This document shows, in pieces, positions 16,726 to 26,200 of a stretch of 64,000 bases of DNA. Both the position numbers and the translations under genes were made by a program. Every line of letters begins with the position of its first letter. Positions within the stretch are counted from its first letter, which is position 1. The stretch spans positions 1,488,001-1,552,000 of the forward strand of contig NZ_QUBQ01000001.1 of assembly GCF_003388735.1 (NCBI RefSeq). The letters are read 5' to 3'. This DNA is from Paenibacillus paeoniae (GTDB lineage Bacteria > Bacillota > Bacilli > Paenibacillales > Paenibacillaceae). A model generated the notes under the pieces. That model was not told the origin of the DNA. It saw only the letters and a list, made by a program, of their open reading frames with translations, and made no database searches.

Positions 16726-19107
16726 ATGAATGAGACGATGATGGATGATGCTGATACATGGTATCGGCGGGCGGAACAGAAAGCCGCTCACTATTTGGCC
16801 GACTTACAGGAACAAGTGACCGACAAATCGTATGGGACTGTTCTTACTGATGATATTCGCCATTGGAAAAAAAATCCGATTCACCAATCCGTGCTGTCGT
16901 TCATGGCACGAAGCGCACGCAAGCCGGACTCCCGCCACTATGATCGCTATATTCAGTGGCTGAAGTATACGGGCAAGCTGGACGATTATTTGGATCGAAG
17001 CGTCTCCTATATCTATATGAGAGATCTGGGCCAAGCGCTGGACACTCCGAAGACGCAACAGAAGATACAGCGAGTAGTTAATGACATTAAGGAAAAGATT
17101 ATACAGTCTCCCAAGCAAGGAGAGTCGGGAGAACAGGATGAGTTGAGCCTTGCAAGTTTGTATCGCTGGGCTCAGAAGGAAGGCGTGGAGGATGCGGCGA
17201 TATGGGTCATGAGCAAGCTGAATATGGTATCCTCCAGATTGCCAGAGGAGCTGGACGGGGATCATGCCTTGCGCAAGCTGATCAAGATCATCGTCGGAGT
17301 CGTCCTGCATGTAGCGGATGATCTGGATGAGGAGACGGATCCCGCTGAGCGTTCCAGAAGGCTGGATGAAGCGATCAGACTTGGCTACTCCTATGGACTG
17401 ACTTATCCGTTTATCGATGATTTGCTGGATTGCGGTCTTCTGGATGAGCAGGAGAAGGAGCAGTATTCGGAGATGATTCGTACTTCGCTGCTACAAGGGA
17501 CGGTGCCTGAGCAATGTGATTGGTCCGGTTCCAGTCAGGAGCTGGTTCGATATGTTCATGGGGAGCTTCGCGAAGCATTTAACTATATTAAACATTATCA
17601 GAAGCCCGAACGATTGCAGACGTTTTTTGAGCAGTCCTACGTATTTTTTCATGCTCAGGACATAGATAGGCGAAAAGTGTTAACGAACCCTGCGTATACG
17701 AATGAAGAGCTTTATTTGCCCATCATTCTGAAATCCTCCTCATCACGCTTAATCGTTCGAACGGTATTGAGCGCTCCTGAGGATGAAGGTTTCGAGCAGC
17801 ATACTTTCTATTACGGTATTTATAATCAGTTGGCGGATGATTTTGCAGACGTGTTCGACGATATGCGAGACGGTGCAGTAACGCCTTATACGTATTATCT
17901 CCACTATCGCGAGCAGCGTCCGGATTTGATCAATCCCTTTGAGTTGTATTGGAGCGTTATTGCTCACTTGATTCATAAGGTCTATCATGGCGACAGCAAG
18001 ACGAGGGACGTTATGCTGGATCGGGCGATTAATGGGTTGAAGCGTTGCAAGGAACGAATCGGCTTGGAAAAGTATAGCGAATTAATGGATATTCTGGCAT
18101 CCGGCCATCCCGAATTTAATCGCCTTATGGGGCAAATGGTACAAAGGGCGGATGACGTTGACTTCTATGATAAGCTGCTGCGAGACCGGCTGATTGAGGT
18201 CTTGAAGCGCAATCGCGAGGAGAAAGCCGCTTTCCACACTACGTTCGCATCCGTGAGAAAGGAGATCAACCAACATCTTCTCATTACCGCTGACACGGAT
18301 TTACCGCCAATGAAGACGTCTTTGATAGATGCTGCGAATTATAGTCTTCAGGGCGACGGCAAGCGGTTGCGCCCCGTATTGGCTTGGGTAATAGGCGTGC
18401 AAGTGTACGGGCTGGCGCCGTCCTCATTTATGCCGCTTATACGCTCGCTTGAATATATGCATACGGCCTCCTTAATCTTTGATGATCTTCCGTCTCAGGA
18501 TAACGCGTCGGTGCGCCGAGGGAAGCCGACCTTGCATCAGCTGCACGACAGTGCAACAGCAGAACTGACAGGACTTTATCTGATTCAAAAGGCGATACAG
18601 GAGCAAGCTTCGCTCATGGACTTCGATCCGAAGACGGTTTTGACTCTGATGAGATACTCTTCCCAGAAAGCGGGGGAGATGAGTATAGGCCAAGCGATGG
18701 ATCTGCAGTTCAAGGGAATGGCCTTGACGCTGGAACAGCTGCGGGCAGTTTCTTATTACAAGACGGGTATCGCCTTCGAAGCTTGTCTGGTCATGCCGGC
18801 AATTCTGGCTCAAGAGAGTGACGGGGAGATGGAGAGACTCAAGGATTTTGCTTATCATGCCGGCATTGCTTTCCAGATCAAAGATGATTTATTGGATGCG
18901 GAGAGCGATACGTTGACGCTTGGCAAACCTGCCGGCCAGGATTCAGACAACAATATCTCTTCTTTTGTCGCCATCCTTGGACTGGATGCCGCCAGAAGAG
19001 AGATGTGGGAGCATTATTGCCAGGCAGCAGATGCGCTTAGCGGGATGGGGCGACCCAGCGGATTTCTGAAGCAGCTTCTGCACTACATGGTGAGCCGGAA
19101 TCACTAG
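16726..19107 (+). CDS. Two-domain isoprenoid synthase: N-terminal terpene-synthase-like domain fused to polyprenyl diphosphate synthase
   Basis: This 793-aa protein ends in a clear prenyl diphosphate synthase (about 530-793): GKRLRP near 545, first Asp-rich motif DDLPSQD at 586 and second DDLLD at 720. Ala at the fifth position before the first motif, rather than an aromatic residue, points to a product longer than C15 such as GGPP. The first 530 residues show no standard family, but contain FIDDLLD at 231 and QLADDFADVFDD at 371. The 140-residue spacing nearly equals the 134 in the C-terminal domain, suggesting a second class I isoprenoid synthase fold, possibly a cyclase. The start at 16726 follows GAGGG; the longer frame has no ribosome site. 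No other terpene genes adjoin. Confidence 0.8.
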   Translation: MNETMMDDADTWYRRAEQKAAHYLADLQEQVTDKSYGTVLTDDIRHWKKNPIHQSVLSFMARSARKPDSRHYDRYIQWLKYTGKLDDYLDRSVSYIYMRDLGQALDTPKTQQKIQRVVNDIKEKIIQSPKQGESGEQDELSLASLYRWAQKEGVEDAAIWVMSKLNMVSSRLPEELDGDHALRKLIKIIVGVVLHVADDLDEETDPAERSRRLDEAIRLGYSYGLTYPFIDDLLDCGLLDEQEKEQYSEMIRTSLLQGTVPEQCDWSGSSQELVRYVHGELREAFNYIKHYQKPERLQTFFEQSYVFFHAQDIDRRKVLTNPAYTNEELYLPIILKSSSSRLIVRTVLSAPEDEGFEQHTFYYGIYNQLADDFADVFDDMRDGAVTPYTYYLHYREQRPDLINPFELYWSVIAHLIHKVYHGDSKTRDVMLDRAINGLKRCKERIGLEKYSELMDILASGHPEFNRLMGQMVQRADDVDFYDKLLRDRLIEVLKRNREEKAAFHTTFASVRKEINQHLLITADTDLPPMKTSLIDAANYSLQGDGKRLRPVLAWVIGVQVYGLAPSSFMPLIRSLEYMHTASLIFDDLPSQDNASVRRGKPTLHQLHDSATAELTGLYLIQKAIQEQASLMDFDPKTVLTLMRYSSQKAGEMSIGQAMDLQFKGMALTLEQLRAVSYYKTGIAFEACLVMPAILAQESDGEMERLKDFAYHAGIAFQIKDDLLDAESDTLTLGKPAGQDSDNNISSFVAILGLDAARREMWEHYCQAADALSGMGRPSGFLKQLLHYMVSRNH

Positions 19108-19130
19108 GGACAGACTTGTGGTTAGACAAA

Positions 19131-19170
19131 AGAACCTTCAGCAACCTCAGCGGTTGTTGAAGGTTCTTTG
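19131..19170. terminator. Bidirectional terminator
   Basis: A 16-bp stem with one G-U pair (19131-19146 with 19152-19167) lies between the convergent isoprenoid synthase and P-ATPase genes, with T-rich tails on both strands. Confidence 0.85.
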
Positions 19171-19178
19171 CGGTGCAG

Positions 19179-21299
19179 CTAGCCCTTGCGAAGCGATTTC
19201 CTGTCGATCAAGATCGTCAAGCTGACCAAAGTGACGAAGATAGTGGCGCCCATGTCAGATAGAATGGCGATCCATAACGTCAGCCAGCCCGGAATCGTTA
19301 AGAGCAAAGCAATGACCTTTAAGCCCAGCGAAACGATAATGTTGAACTTGATTATCCGATTTACGCGCTTAGCGACCGATACCGCTTCCGGCAGCTTGCC
19401 CAAGTGATCCTGCATCAGGACGATATCGGCAGTCTCAATCGCGCTGTCCGTGCCTTTGCCCATCGCTATGCCTAACTGCGCGGATGCAAGTGCAGGGGCA
19501 TCATTAATGCCGTCTCCGATCATGGCAACTGTGCCTTGAGCAGACAGCTCCTTCACCCGAGTGACCTTATCCTCCGGAAGCAGTCCTCCGTAATAGTCGG
19601 ACACGCCGACTGCTGCTGCGACCTTCTCCGCTGTCTTGGCATGGTCGCCCGTCAGCATGACCGTATGCTTAATGCCAAGCCGATGAAGCGAGGCAATAAC
19701 GGCGCGGCTTTCTTCCCGAATCTCATCGGCGATGCCGAACAAGCCAAGCACCTGCTGGTCGTCTGCGACAAGCACGAGCGTCAAGCCGTCTTCCTTCATC
19801 CGGTTAATTCGGTCTTGAACGGATTCTGGTATGGATAGATGACCAATCGTTTTTTCATTACCCAGCCAATAAGTCTGCCCGTCCATACGAGCCTGTATGC
19901 CACTGCCGGTTAACGTTTTAATATCGTCCGCCACTGGAATGGCAATCCCCTTGCTATTCACTTCCTTCATGATAGCTTTCGCTAACGGGTGGGAAGAGGA
20001 ACTCTCAATAGCGCCGGCAACGGAGAAGAAGCGATTCTCATCGTAGACCTCCATCTGAGCGACATGCGGCTCGCCTTTGGTCAGCGTTCCGGTCTTGTCG
20101 AAGGCCAGCGTATCGATCTTGCCAAGCTGTTCCAAGAAGACGCCGCCTTTCACGAGTATGCCATTGCGGGCAGTACGCGTAATGCCGGAAACAATCGCAA
20201 TCGGCGAGGAGAGAATAAGGGCGCAAGGACATCCGACAATGAGAACGGACAGCCCTTGATATAGCCAAGTCATCCAATCTCCCTGGAATAGAAGGGGAGG
20301 AACAACCATAACTAGCAGCGCGATAAGCATGATTAGCGGCGTATAATACTTCGCGAATTTATTGATGAACAGCTCGGTTGGCGTTTTAGTCTCTTGCGCT
20401 TCCTGTACGAGATGCAGAATTTTGGCAAGCGAGGAATCCTTGTACGCCTTCTCGATTCGCACGATGAGCAATCCTTCATTATTAATGCTGCCGCCGTACA
20501 CAAGCTCGCCGGCTTCTTTCTCCACAGGCAGAGACTCGCCTGTAATGGCGGCTTCGTTGACTGAGCTTCTTCCGTCGGATACGATTCCGTCGGAGGGAAT
20601 TTTCTCACCGGGTTTAATTTTCACCAGATCGCCGACTTGCAAAGTAGAGATGGGGACGATGCGTTCCTGTCCTTGCTCCAGCTTTATGGCTTCTTTTGGC
20701 GCTACTTGCAGCAAGGTTTCCATGGATCTTCTGGCCTTCTCCATCCCATAGCCCTCAAGCAGCTCGTTAAGGCCGAACAAGATGGCGACCAAAGTCGCTT
20801 CCTTCCATTCCCCAATAGCAATCGCTCCTACGAGCGCAATCGTCATTAGCGTATCGATATTGAATTTGAGCTTGAACAAATTTTTCAAGCCCCGGATGAA
20901 GGTTGTATATCCGCTTATGACCGTAGCCATTAGAAAAAGAAGGATAATGGCTTGCTGATCCAGCATGCCTTCCAGCAGCAAGGCCGCTGCGTAGAGGACA
21001 CCGGAGGTGACCAGAAGCTTAAGCATCTTCGAGTTGCCGCCCCCATGGCTATGGTCATGATCGCTATCGCCATGGTCATGCTCGTGATTATGGTGATCAT
21101 CTGCCTGCTTCGCAATATAGGCGCCGTCTGATTTCAAGATCCGGTTAATCGCGGTCATGGATACATCGGGATGCACGGTTAACTTACCAGAATTATAGCT
21201 GAGCTTAGCTTCTTCGCCATGATCCAATTGTTTGATCTCGTCTTCAATACGCTGTGCGCATCCGGCACAGGACAATCCTTTGATCCGATATTCATTCAT
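19179..21299 (-). CDS. Heavy-metal exporting P1B-type ATPase (Zn/Cd/Pb type)
   Basis: This 706-aa pump exports divalent soft metals across the membrane. The N-terminal HMA domain has GLSCAGCAQRIE, followed by a His/Asp-rich linker (about 80-100) that likely binds Zn. Then come membrane helices, the transport motif CPC in GCPCALILSS, phosphorylation motif DKTGTLT, and GDGINDAPALA. CPC with a His-rich linker fits the ZntA/CadA group. The start at 21299 follows GAAGGG. A palindromic ArsR/SmtB-type operator overlaps its promoter; no ArsR gene is next to it. Confidence 0.93.
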   Translation of the reverse strand: MNEYRIKGLSCAGCAQRIEDEIKQLDHGEEAKLSYNSGKLTVHPDVSMTAINRILKSDGAYIAKQADDHHNHEHDHGDSDHDHSHGGGNSKMLKLLVTSGVLYAAALLLEGMLDQQAIILLFLMATVISGYTTFIRGLKNLFKLKFNIDTLMTIALVGAIAIGEWKEATLVAILFGLNELLEGYGMEKARRSMETLLQVAPKEAIKLEQGQERIVPISTLQVGDLVKIKPGEKIPSDGIVSDGRSSVNEAAITGESLPVEKEAGELVYGGSINNEGLLIVRIEKAYKDSSLAKILHLVQEAQETKTPTELFINKFAKYYTPLIMLIALLVMVVPPLLFQGDWMTWLYQGLSVLIVGCPCALILSSPIAIVSGITRTARNGILVKGGVFLEQLGKIDTLAFDKTGTLTKGEPHVAQMEVYDENRFFSVAGAIESSSSHPLAKAIMKEVNSKGIAIPVADDIKTLTGSGIQARMDGQTYWLGNEKTIGHLSIPESVQDRINRMKEDGLTLVLVADDQQVLGLFGIADEIREESRAVIASLHRLGIKHTVMLTGDHAKTAEKVAAAVGVSDYYGGLLPEDKVTRVKELSAQGTVAMIGDGINDAPALASAQLGIAMGKGTDSAIETADIVLMQDHLGKLPEAVSVAKRVNRIIKFNIIVSLGLKVIALLLTIPGWLTLWIAILSDMGATIFVTLVSLTILIDRKSLRKG

Positions 21300-21323
21300 G
21301 AAGAACCCTTCTTTCAGAAACAA

Positions 21324-21345
21324 TATATGAATACTTGTTCATATA
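21324..21345 (-). promoter_or_regulatory. ArsR/SmtB-type operator before the P-ATPase
   Basis: The 22-bp imperfect palindrome has arms TATATGAA and TTCATATA, the form bound by CzrA/SmtB/CadC-type metal sensors. It begins inside the -10 region and covers the likely transcription start. Confidence 0.75.
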
Positions 21346-21371
21346 ATATGTTATTCCATTACATAAGTCAA
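21343..21371 (-). promoter_or_regulatory. Promoter of the P-ATPase gene
   Basis: On the minus strand TTGACT (21366-21371) and TATTAT (21343-21348) are 17 bp apart. Confidence 0.75.
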
Positions 21372-21462
21372 ACCTAATTTACCCATTTTGAAGAGAAGCA
21401 ATCAGGTTCAGCGATTTTAAATTTCTCTAGTTCTACACTATGAGTGGATGATCTCTATGTGT

Positions 21463-21491
21463 GCATATTCAAAACCTGGTTGGACATAATG
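21463..21491 (+). promoter_or_regulatory. Possible SigG (forespore) promoter of the ger operon
   Basis: GCATA at 21463-21467 and CATAATG at 21485-21491, 17 bp apart, fit the SigG consensus (GHATR, 17-18 bp, CATNHTA) except for the last base. Forespore expression is expected for germinant receptors. Confidence 0.55.
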
Positions 21492-21527
21492 GAAGAAGAT
21501 TACTGTTGACGAATGGGAGCTTCGCGT

Positions 21528-23024
21528 ATGTCAAATCAAGATCCGCATCAGGTTCAGGAACTTAGCTATGACCACCATGACCCGCCCGCATTTATCGAAT
21601 GGCTGAGAAATACGCTGCATAACCCGCCGGATCTTACGATCCATTCGCTAGTTGTAAGTCCGGATATTCCTTGTTATATCGTGTTTCTGGAAACGTTGAC
21701 CGATAAAAACAAGATTGAAAAAGAACTGCTTTCATTTTTGACCGAAAAAGTATCATTGGAAGATAATGACTCGCCTGAAATTAGGCAGAACATTTTGCAG
21801 AAAAGGATGCCGTTCAGCTCGATCGCTTGCACCACAGATCTCAAGCTATGCGTAGATAGCCTGCTTAAGGGTACATGTCTGGTTATACTGTCCGGTTCTC
21901 CCGAGATTATTATGGTCAGGGTATCTCAGAGCAGCCACAGGGACGTATCGGAGCCACTGACAGAGTCTACGGTGCGGGGGCCCCAGTTGGGATTTACCGA
22001 AGAGCTGTCCAGCAATCTGTCCCTGCTTCGCAAACGGATCAAAAATGTACATCTGCATATAGAGGGAGTCGTTGTCGGAACGGAAACGGAAAATCATATT
22101 GCGCTGCTTTTCCTGGACAATTTGGCTTCTGATGAGGTAGTAGAGGAATTCCGTAGACGTCTTCATGCTGTGAAAGGGGACAGTGTGCTGGATAGCGCTT
22201 ATGTGGAGGAATGGATACAGGATCGCACATTTTCACCGTTCTCTACACTGCTGAGCACTGAACGACCGGATATTGTGACGGCTCATCTATTGGAGGGCGG
22301 CGTAGCCGTGCTGGTGGATGGCAGTCCTATTGCGCTTGTGGGGCCGATTACACTGTTTCAATTTTTTATTGCCCCTGAAGACTACTATCAACGGGCGGAT
22401 ATTGCGACCCTGCTGCGCTGGGTTCGTATCTTATCGTTTATGCTATCCATTTTCGTTCCGGCTCTGTATGTCGCTGTCGTATCCTATCATCAAGAACTGC
22501 TTCCCACATCGTTGCTGATCAGCATTGCAGGACAACGGGAAGGCGTTCCATTCCCGGCATTCGTGGAGGCGACTATTATGATGATTACCTTCGAGGTATT
22601 GCGGGAGGCTGGACTTCGCATGCCGCGCATAGCTGGACAGGCGATATCCATCGTTGGCGCGCTGGTGCTTGGCCAAGCGGCTGTAACGGCAGGGCTTGTC
22701 TCTACGGCTATGGTAATCGTCGTGGCGATAACGGCCATATCCAACTTCGTGGCACCGTCGTACAGCTTTGGCATTACGCAGCGGCTTCTTCAGTTTTTCT
22801 ATCTGATGATGGCGGGTTCAATGGGACTGTTCGGCGTGTTATGCGGCGTGCTATTTACCATTGTTCACCTAGCATCGATCAAATCTTTTAACGTTCCCTA
22901 TCTGTCGCCTGTGGCGCCTGCAGTCATATCCGATTGGAAGGATGTGCTCGTCAGGGTGCCTCGTCCGTGGATGAAGAGTTATCCGCAAACCAATCAGCCG
23001 AAGAAGGGAAGGAGGTTTTCATGA
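21528..23024 (+). CDS. GerA-type spore germination receptor, A subunit
   Basis: This 498-aa protein has a hydrophilic N-terminal region (about 1-280) and several membrane spans in the C-terminal third, with the family stretch around PTSLLISIAGQREGVPFPAF near 320-345. It forms the germinant receptor in the spore inner membrane together with B and C subunits encoded next. The start at 21528 follows GGGAG; the longer frame at 21513 overlaps that site. The stop overlaps the C subunit start by 4 nt. Confidence 0.93.
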   Translation: MSNQDPHQVQELSYDHHDPPAFIEWLRNTLHNPPDLTIHSLVVSPDIPCYIVFLETLTDKNKIEKELLSFLTEKVSLEDNDSPEIRQNILQKRMPFSSIACTTDLKLCVDSLLKGTCLVILSGSPEIIMVRVSQSSHRDVSEPLTESTVRGPQLGFTEELSSNLSLLRKRIKNVHLHIEGVVVGTETENHIALLFLDNLASDEVVEEFRRRLHAVKGDSVLDSAYVEEWIQDRTFSPFSTLLSTERPDIVTAHLLEGGVAVLVDGSPIALVGPITLFQFFIAPEDYYQRADIATLLRWVRILSFMLSIFVPALYVAVVSYHQELLPTSLLISIAGQREGVPFPAFVEATIMMITFEVLREAGLRMPRIAGQAISIVGALVLGQAAVTAGLVSTAMVIVVAITAISNFVAPSYSFGITQRLLQFFYLMMAGSMGLFGVLCGVLFTIVHLASIKSFNVPYLSPVAPAVISDWKDVLVRVPRPWMKSYPQTNQPKKGRRFS

Positions 23025-24217
23025 GATCGGTATTCCGGAAGCTTGCACTGGCCGGAATCGTGTTATGTACGCTGACGGGATGCTGGGATCGGACCGAAAT
23101 CAACGAGCTGGCGATCGTTGGTTTGGTCGGATCGGAGGAGAATGCGGATACTGGCAACACAATCGTCTACTATCAAATTGTCAATCCGGCAGCTTTCGCC
23201 CATGATTCGGGCAGAGGAGGCACTTCCCCGGTCTACACGTACAAGATAGAGGGGAAATCAAGAGGAGAGATGGGCCAAAAGTCCGCCGAGAGCTTGCCGC
23301 GCAGGCTGTTCACTGATCACTATCAGACCCATATCGTTACCGAGAAGCTTGCCAGTAAAGGGCTGCGGCCGTTTCTTAACTTCTACGAACGGCAGTATAA
23401 TCGACGCTCCAGTCTGCTGCTGTTCGTTACGGATTCCAAGTTATCCGATGTCTTGATGACCTACACCCCGCTGGAGCAATTGCCTGGCCGCACGTTGCGG
23501 TCCCTTGTGTATAACACGAACAGGGCGACCGGAAGAATCAGCATGAAATCGAGAGTGAAGGATTTAGTTGATAATATGGAATCCTCCACGTATACGGTTC
23601 TGCCAATTATCAGCCTGCGGGACGATAAGCCAATTCTGACAACCAAGCGCTTCGAGACGATTGAGGCTAACCGCAGCAATCTAATTCTCAGTGGTGCCGC
23701 GGTATTCAAGCAGGACCGGATGATCGGCAAGATCGGGCTGCGGGAGAACGGCTATTACAACTTATTAAAAGGCGAGACGAATAGCTTCTTTCAATCGATT
23801 AAGCTGGACAGTCTAAGCATCGACTTATCCGCTAACAAAATCAAGGTGCAGCAGAGCTTGACCCAAACCGATGGAGTGCCGGTATGGAATGTGAGGATTA
23901 CGGCCAATTTGGCCATTCATAACAATGAGCAGACGGAGAAGCTTTCGTGGGAGAACTTATCCCGGATAACGGAGCAATTCAACCAAGAAGTAAGCGAAAC
24001 AGCGGGAGGACTTTTTCAGAAATCGCTTAAGAAAGAGTGGGATCTGTTCGGTCTGGCGGATAAGATCAAGTACAAGCGCGGAGGGGCGTGGAAAGCGATT
24101 CAGGGAAATAAGGATGCCTGGAAAGAAACCAAGCTCAAGCTTACTGTCACTAGCTCAGTGAATGATGTTGGAGAAATTATTGATCCGTACAAGGGGGGAC
24201 TGTCGAATGGAAAATAA
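23021..24217 (+). CDS. GerA-type spore germination receptor, C subunit (lipoprotein)
   Basis: This 398-aa lipoprotein has a signal peptide with lipobox LTGC (Cys about 20) followed by WDRTEINELAIV, the hallmark of Ger(x)C proteins. It is anchored on the outside of the spore inner membrane and supports receptor assembly. AAGGAGG precedes the ATG, which overlaps the A-subunit stop (ATGA). The following B-subunit gene starts 11 bp inside this gene. Confidence 0.94.
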   Translation: MRSVFRKLALAGIVLCTLTGCWDRTEINELAIVGLVGSEENADTGNTIVYYQIVNPAAFAHDSGRGGTSPVYTYKIEGKSRGEMGQKSAESLPRRLFTDHYQTHIVTEKLASKGLRPFLNFYERQYNRRSSLLLFVTDSKLSDVLMTYTPLEQLPGRTLRSLVYNTNRATGRISMKSRVKDLVDNMESSTYTVLPIISLRDDKPILTTKRFETIEANRSNLILSGAAVFKQDRMIGKIGLRENGYYNLLKGETNSFFQSIKLDSLSIDLSANKIKVQQSLTQTDGVPVWNVRITANLAIHNNEQTEKLSWENLSRITEQFNQEVSETAGGLFQKSLKKEWDLFGLADKIKYKRGGAWKAIQGNKDAWKETKLKLTVTSSVNDVGEIIDPYKGGLSNGK

Positions 24218-25307
24218 CAGCATGACAGTATGGCAATTTTTCGTTCTGACCTTGTCCTTTCTTGCCGGGACCTCCTTCTTTTTCCTGCCGGGAGGGCTTA
24301 TTGCAGTCGCCAAGCAGGATGCCTGGATGGTTCCGCTATGGGCAGGCGCTGCAGGAGTGATGGCGGCGTTGATCTGGCTCAAGCTTGCCCGGCAACATCC
24401 TGGATTGTCCATTATTCAGATTTGCACCAAAGTAGCGGGTAAGCCAATCGGAGGTTTGTTCGCTATTATGTACATCTCCTATTTCATTCAGCTGTCGGTG
24501 TTCATTACCCGTAATGTCGGCGACTTTATGAAACAGACCTTAATGCCCATAACGCCGCTGACTATGTTCCATGTCATGCTACTTGTAATCTCGGCGTATG
24601 CGGTTGTCAAAGGAATCGATACCATTGCCAGATCATCGGAACTGCTGTTCATTATTATGGCGATTACCTTTGTGCTCATTTTCTGCATGGCGCTGGTTGC
24701 GTGGGACTGGAGCCGGTTCCAGGGCAGCTTTAGAATGAATGTCTGGGAGACGCTGAAGGAGACACGATACATATTCGGCTTTCCTTTTTTGGAGGCGCTT
24801 GTGTTTTTAATGCTGTTCCCATTCGTACAGTCCAAAGTGAAACGAAGCTTTATTTTGGCCATTGTAGTCGCAACGCTTCTGCTTAGCGTAACGACCTTTT
24901 TTACAATAGGCGTATTGGGCGTTCCCCGTGCTTCTCATGATACGTACCCGTTGTTTGTCATTGCTCAGGAAGTGCATGTCGGGACATTTTTTGAGCATTT
25001 GGAATCGACCATTGCACTCATTCTACTGGCAGCTATCTTTATCAAATTGTCTATCGCTTATTATTGCTCTGTGCTGGGGCTATGCCAGCTGTTCCGCATT
25101 TCAAGCCGGCTCTGGGTGACACTGGCGTTAATCCTGCTTATATCCGGATTGTCGCTTGGCTATGATAACGTTGTCGAAAATATTGAATTCAGTCAAAGAT
25201 ACGATTTTGAATATACATTGCTATACAGCGTATTTATTCCGTGTCTGCTGCTGTTCGTTACGTGGATTCGGAAGAAAGTGAAACGCCGGGAGGGGACGGC
25301 TTCATGA
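24207..25307 (+). CDS. GerA-type spore germination receptor, B subunit (permease)
   Basis: This 366-aa integral membrane protein of the amino acid/polyamine permease fold (Spore_permease family) is expected to hold the germinant-binding site. About ten hydrophobic segments run through the whole length. GGGGGA lies before the ATG at 24207. The gene order A-C-B differs from the classical gerA A-B-C order but is common among GerK-like operons. Confidence 0.93.
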   Translation: MENNSMTVWQFFVLTLSFLAGTSFFFLPGGLIAVAKQDAWMVPLWAGAAGVMAALIWLKLARQHPGLSIIQICTKVAGKPIGGLFAIMYISYFIQLSVFITRNVGDFMKQTLMPITPLTMFHVMLLVISAYAVVKGIDTIARSSELLFIIMAITFVLIFCMALVAWDWSRFQGSFRMNVWETLKETRYIFGFPFLEALVFLMLFPFVQSKVKRSFILAIVVATLLLSVTTFFTIGVLGVPRASHDTYPLFVIAQEVHVGTFFEHLESTIALILLAAIFIKLSIAYYCSVLGLCQLFRISSRLWVTLALILLISGLSLGYDNVVENIEFSQRYDFEYTLLYSVFIPCLLLFVTWIRKKVKRREGTAS

Positions 25308-25507
25308 TTTGGTTTATCTTCATGTTCATAATCATGCTGGGCGGTATCCTGACGATTATGATTCGCAGCCGCACTGCTGCCAGGGAGATCGTTCTGGTGA
25401 CCAGTCTGCTGCTGCTTGGATTTGCGGATTGGATCAGCATCTTTATGAATCATAAATTCAAGTCGAGTAAAATTATTGCGATTCTGATTGATTGGGTCGG
25501 GCTGTAG
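25304..25507 (+). CDS. Small two-span membrane protein of the ger operon (D-subunit-like)
   Basis: A 67-aa protein with two membrane segments (about 2-20 and 29-46) and a basic C-terminal tail. Its ATG overlaps the B-subunit stop (ATGA) and GGGAGGGGA lies upstream, so it is translationally coupled. Small two-span D proteins encoded with some Bacillus ger operons modulate receptor function; this gene has the right size, topology and place. Sequence identity with those is not verified. Confidence 0.7.
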   Translation: MIWFIFMFIIMLGGILTIMIRSRTAAREIVLVTSLLLLGFADWISIFMNHKFKSSKIIAILIDWVGL

Positions 25508-26200
25508 GGTAGTTTGTCAGCTTTTCGGGCATATCCAATTTTTTTCAAAAATAATAGTACACAAATAGTAGAATTTGCATTATAATAGAATTATTCTAAA
25601 CCCTCAGCAGGAATCCGAACCAGGACCTACACTCTGTATCCGGTTAGATTCAGCTAGTTCAACCCCACAATCTTTCCGCAACCATACACCAGATTCATTT
25701 CAATTAAACCGAACAACACTCCAACTTCTGATCTTGCTCTCTACCTTCCACATTCCCTCCAATAATCGGACCACCATTTGCGATCGGCAGCTGTTCAGAT
25801 CGAATCCCTTAACATGCCTAGCTTTACTCTATTTGAATCCGCACTGGAATGATAGCGTTTACAAGAGTTCATAGTGATTTTGGCTGCACCAAAGTAAATG
25901 ATTCCATACAAATCTCATCATGTTCATCCCGTTACCCGTTACATACAGCAACTGAGCTTGCTTTCACGCGTACATGCGATGAACCCGTTCCAACTCGATT
26001 GTGCAGCATGTTCTTATGCGGTATATAAGCTCTTCTTGAGTTTATATAAATCGGTTGCAAAAGGGGGTTGGTCTATTTCGTTATGCTTCACTACTAGGTT
26101 TGGCCGTTAAGTAGAGAGGAGGCAGCTCGAACTGTATGCTCCGTAAGATGTGTAGGAGAAAGGTGGACAGCCATACCAACCTAAAACCCAAGGAGGTAAT
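25508..26200 (+). other. Long non-coding gap upstream of the LPMO gene
   Basis: Nearly 700 bp without a supportable gene. The top strand is rich in C and T from about 25600 to 25850, unlike coding DNA nearby. A -10-like TATAAT lies at 25581-25586, a cre box at 25850, and a short AT-rich zone at 26010-26060. A long 5' leader or a small RNA is possible. Confidence 0.4.
25850..25863 (+). promoter_or_regulatory. cre box (CcpA operator)
   Basis: TGATAGCGTTTACA matches the consensus TGWNANCGNTNWCA at every defined position. It lies about 340 bp before the LPMO start codon, in keeping with carbon catabolite control of chitin use if the promoter is far upstream. Confidence 0.6.

Noticed and set aside
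25575-26110. Two plus-strand frames in the gap before the LPMO gene
   Set aside because: No ribosome sites, biased composition (Ser, Thr, Pro, His from a C/T-rich strand) and no motifs; treated as non-coding.
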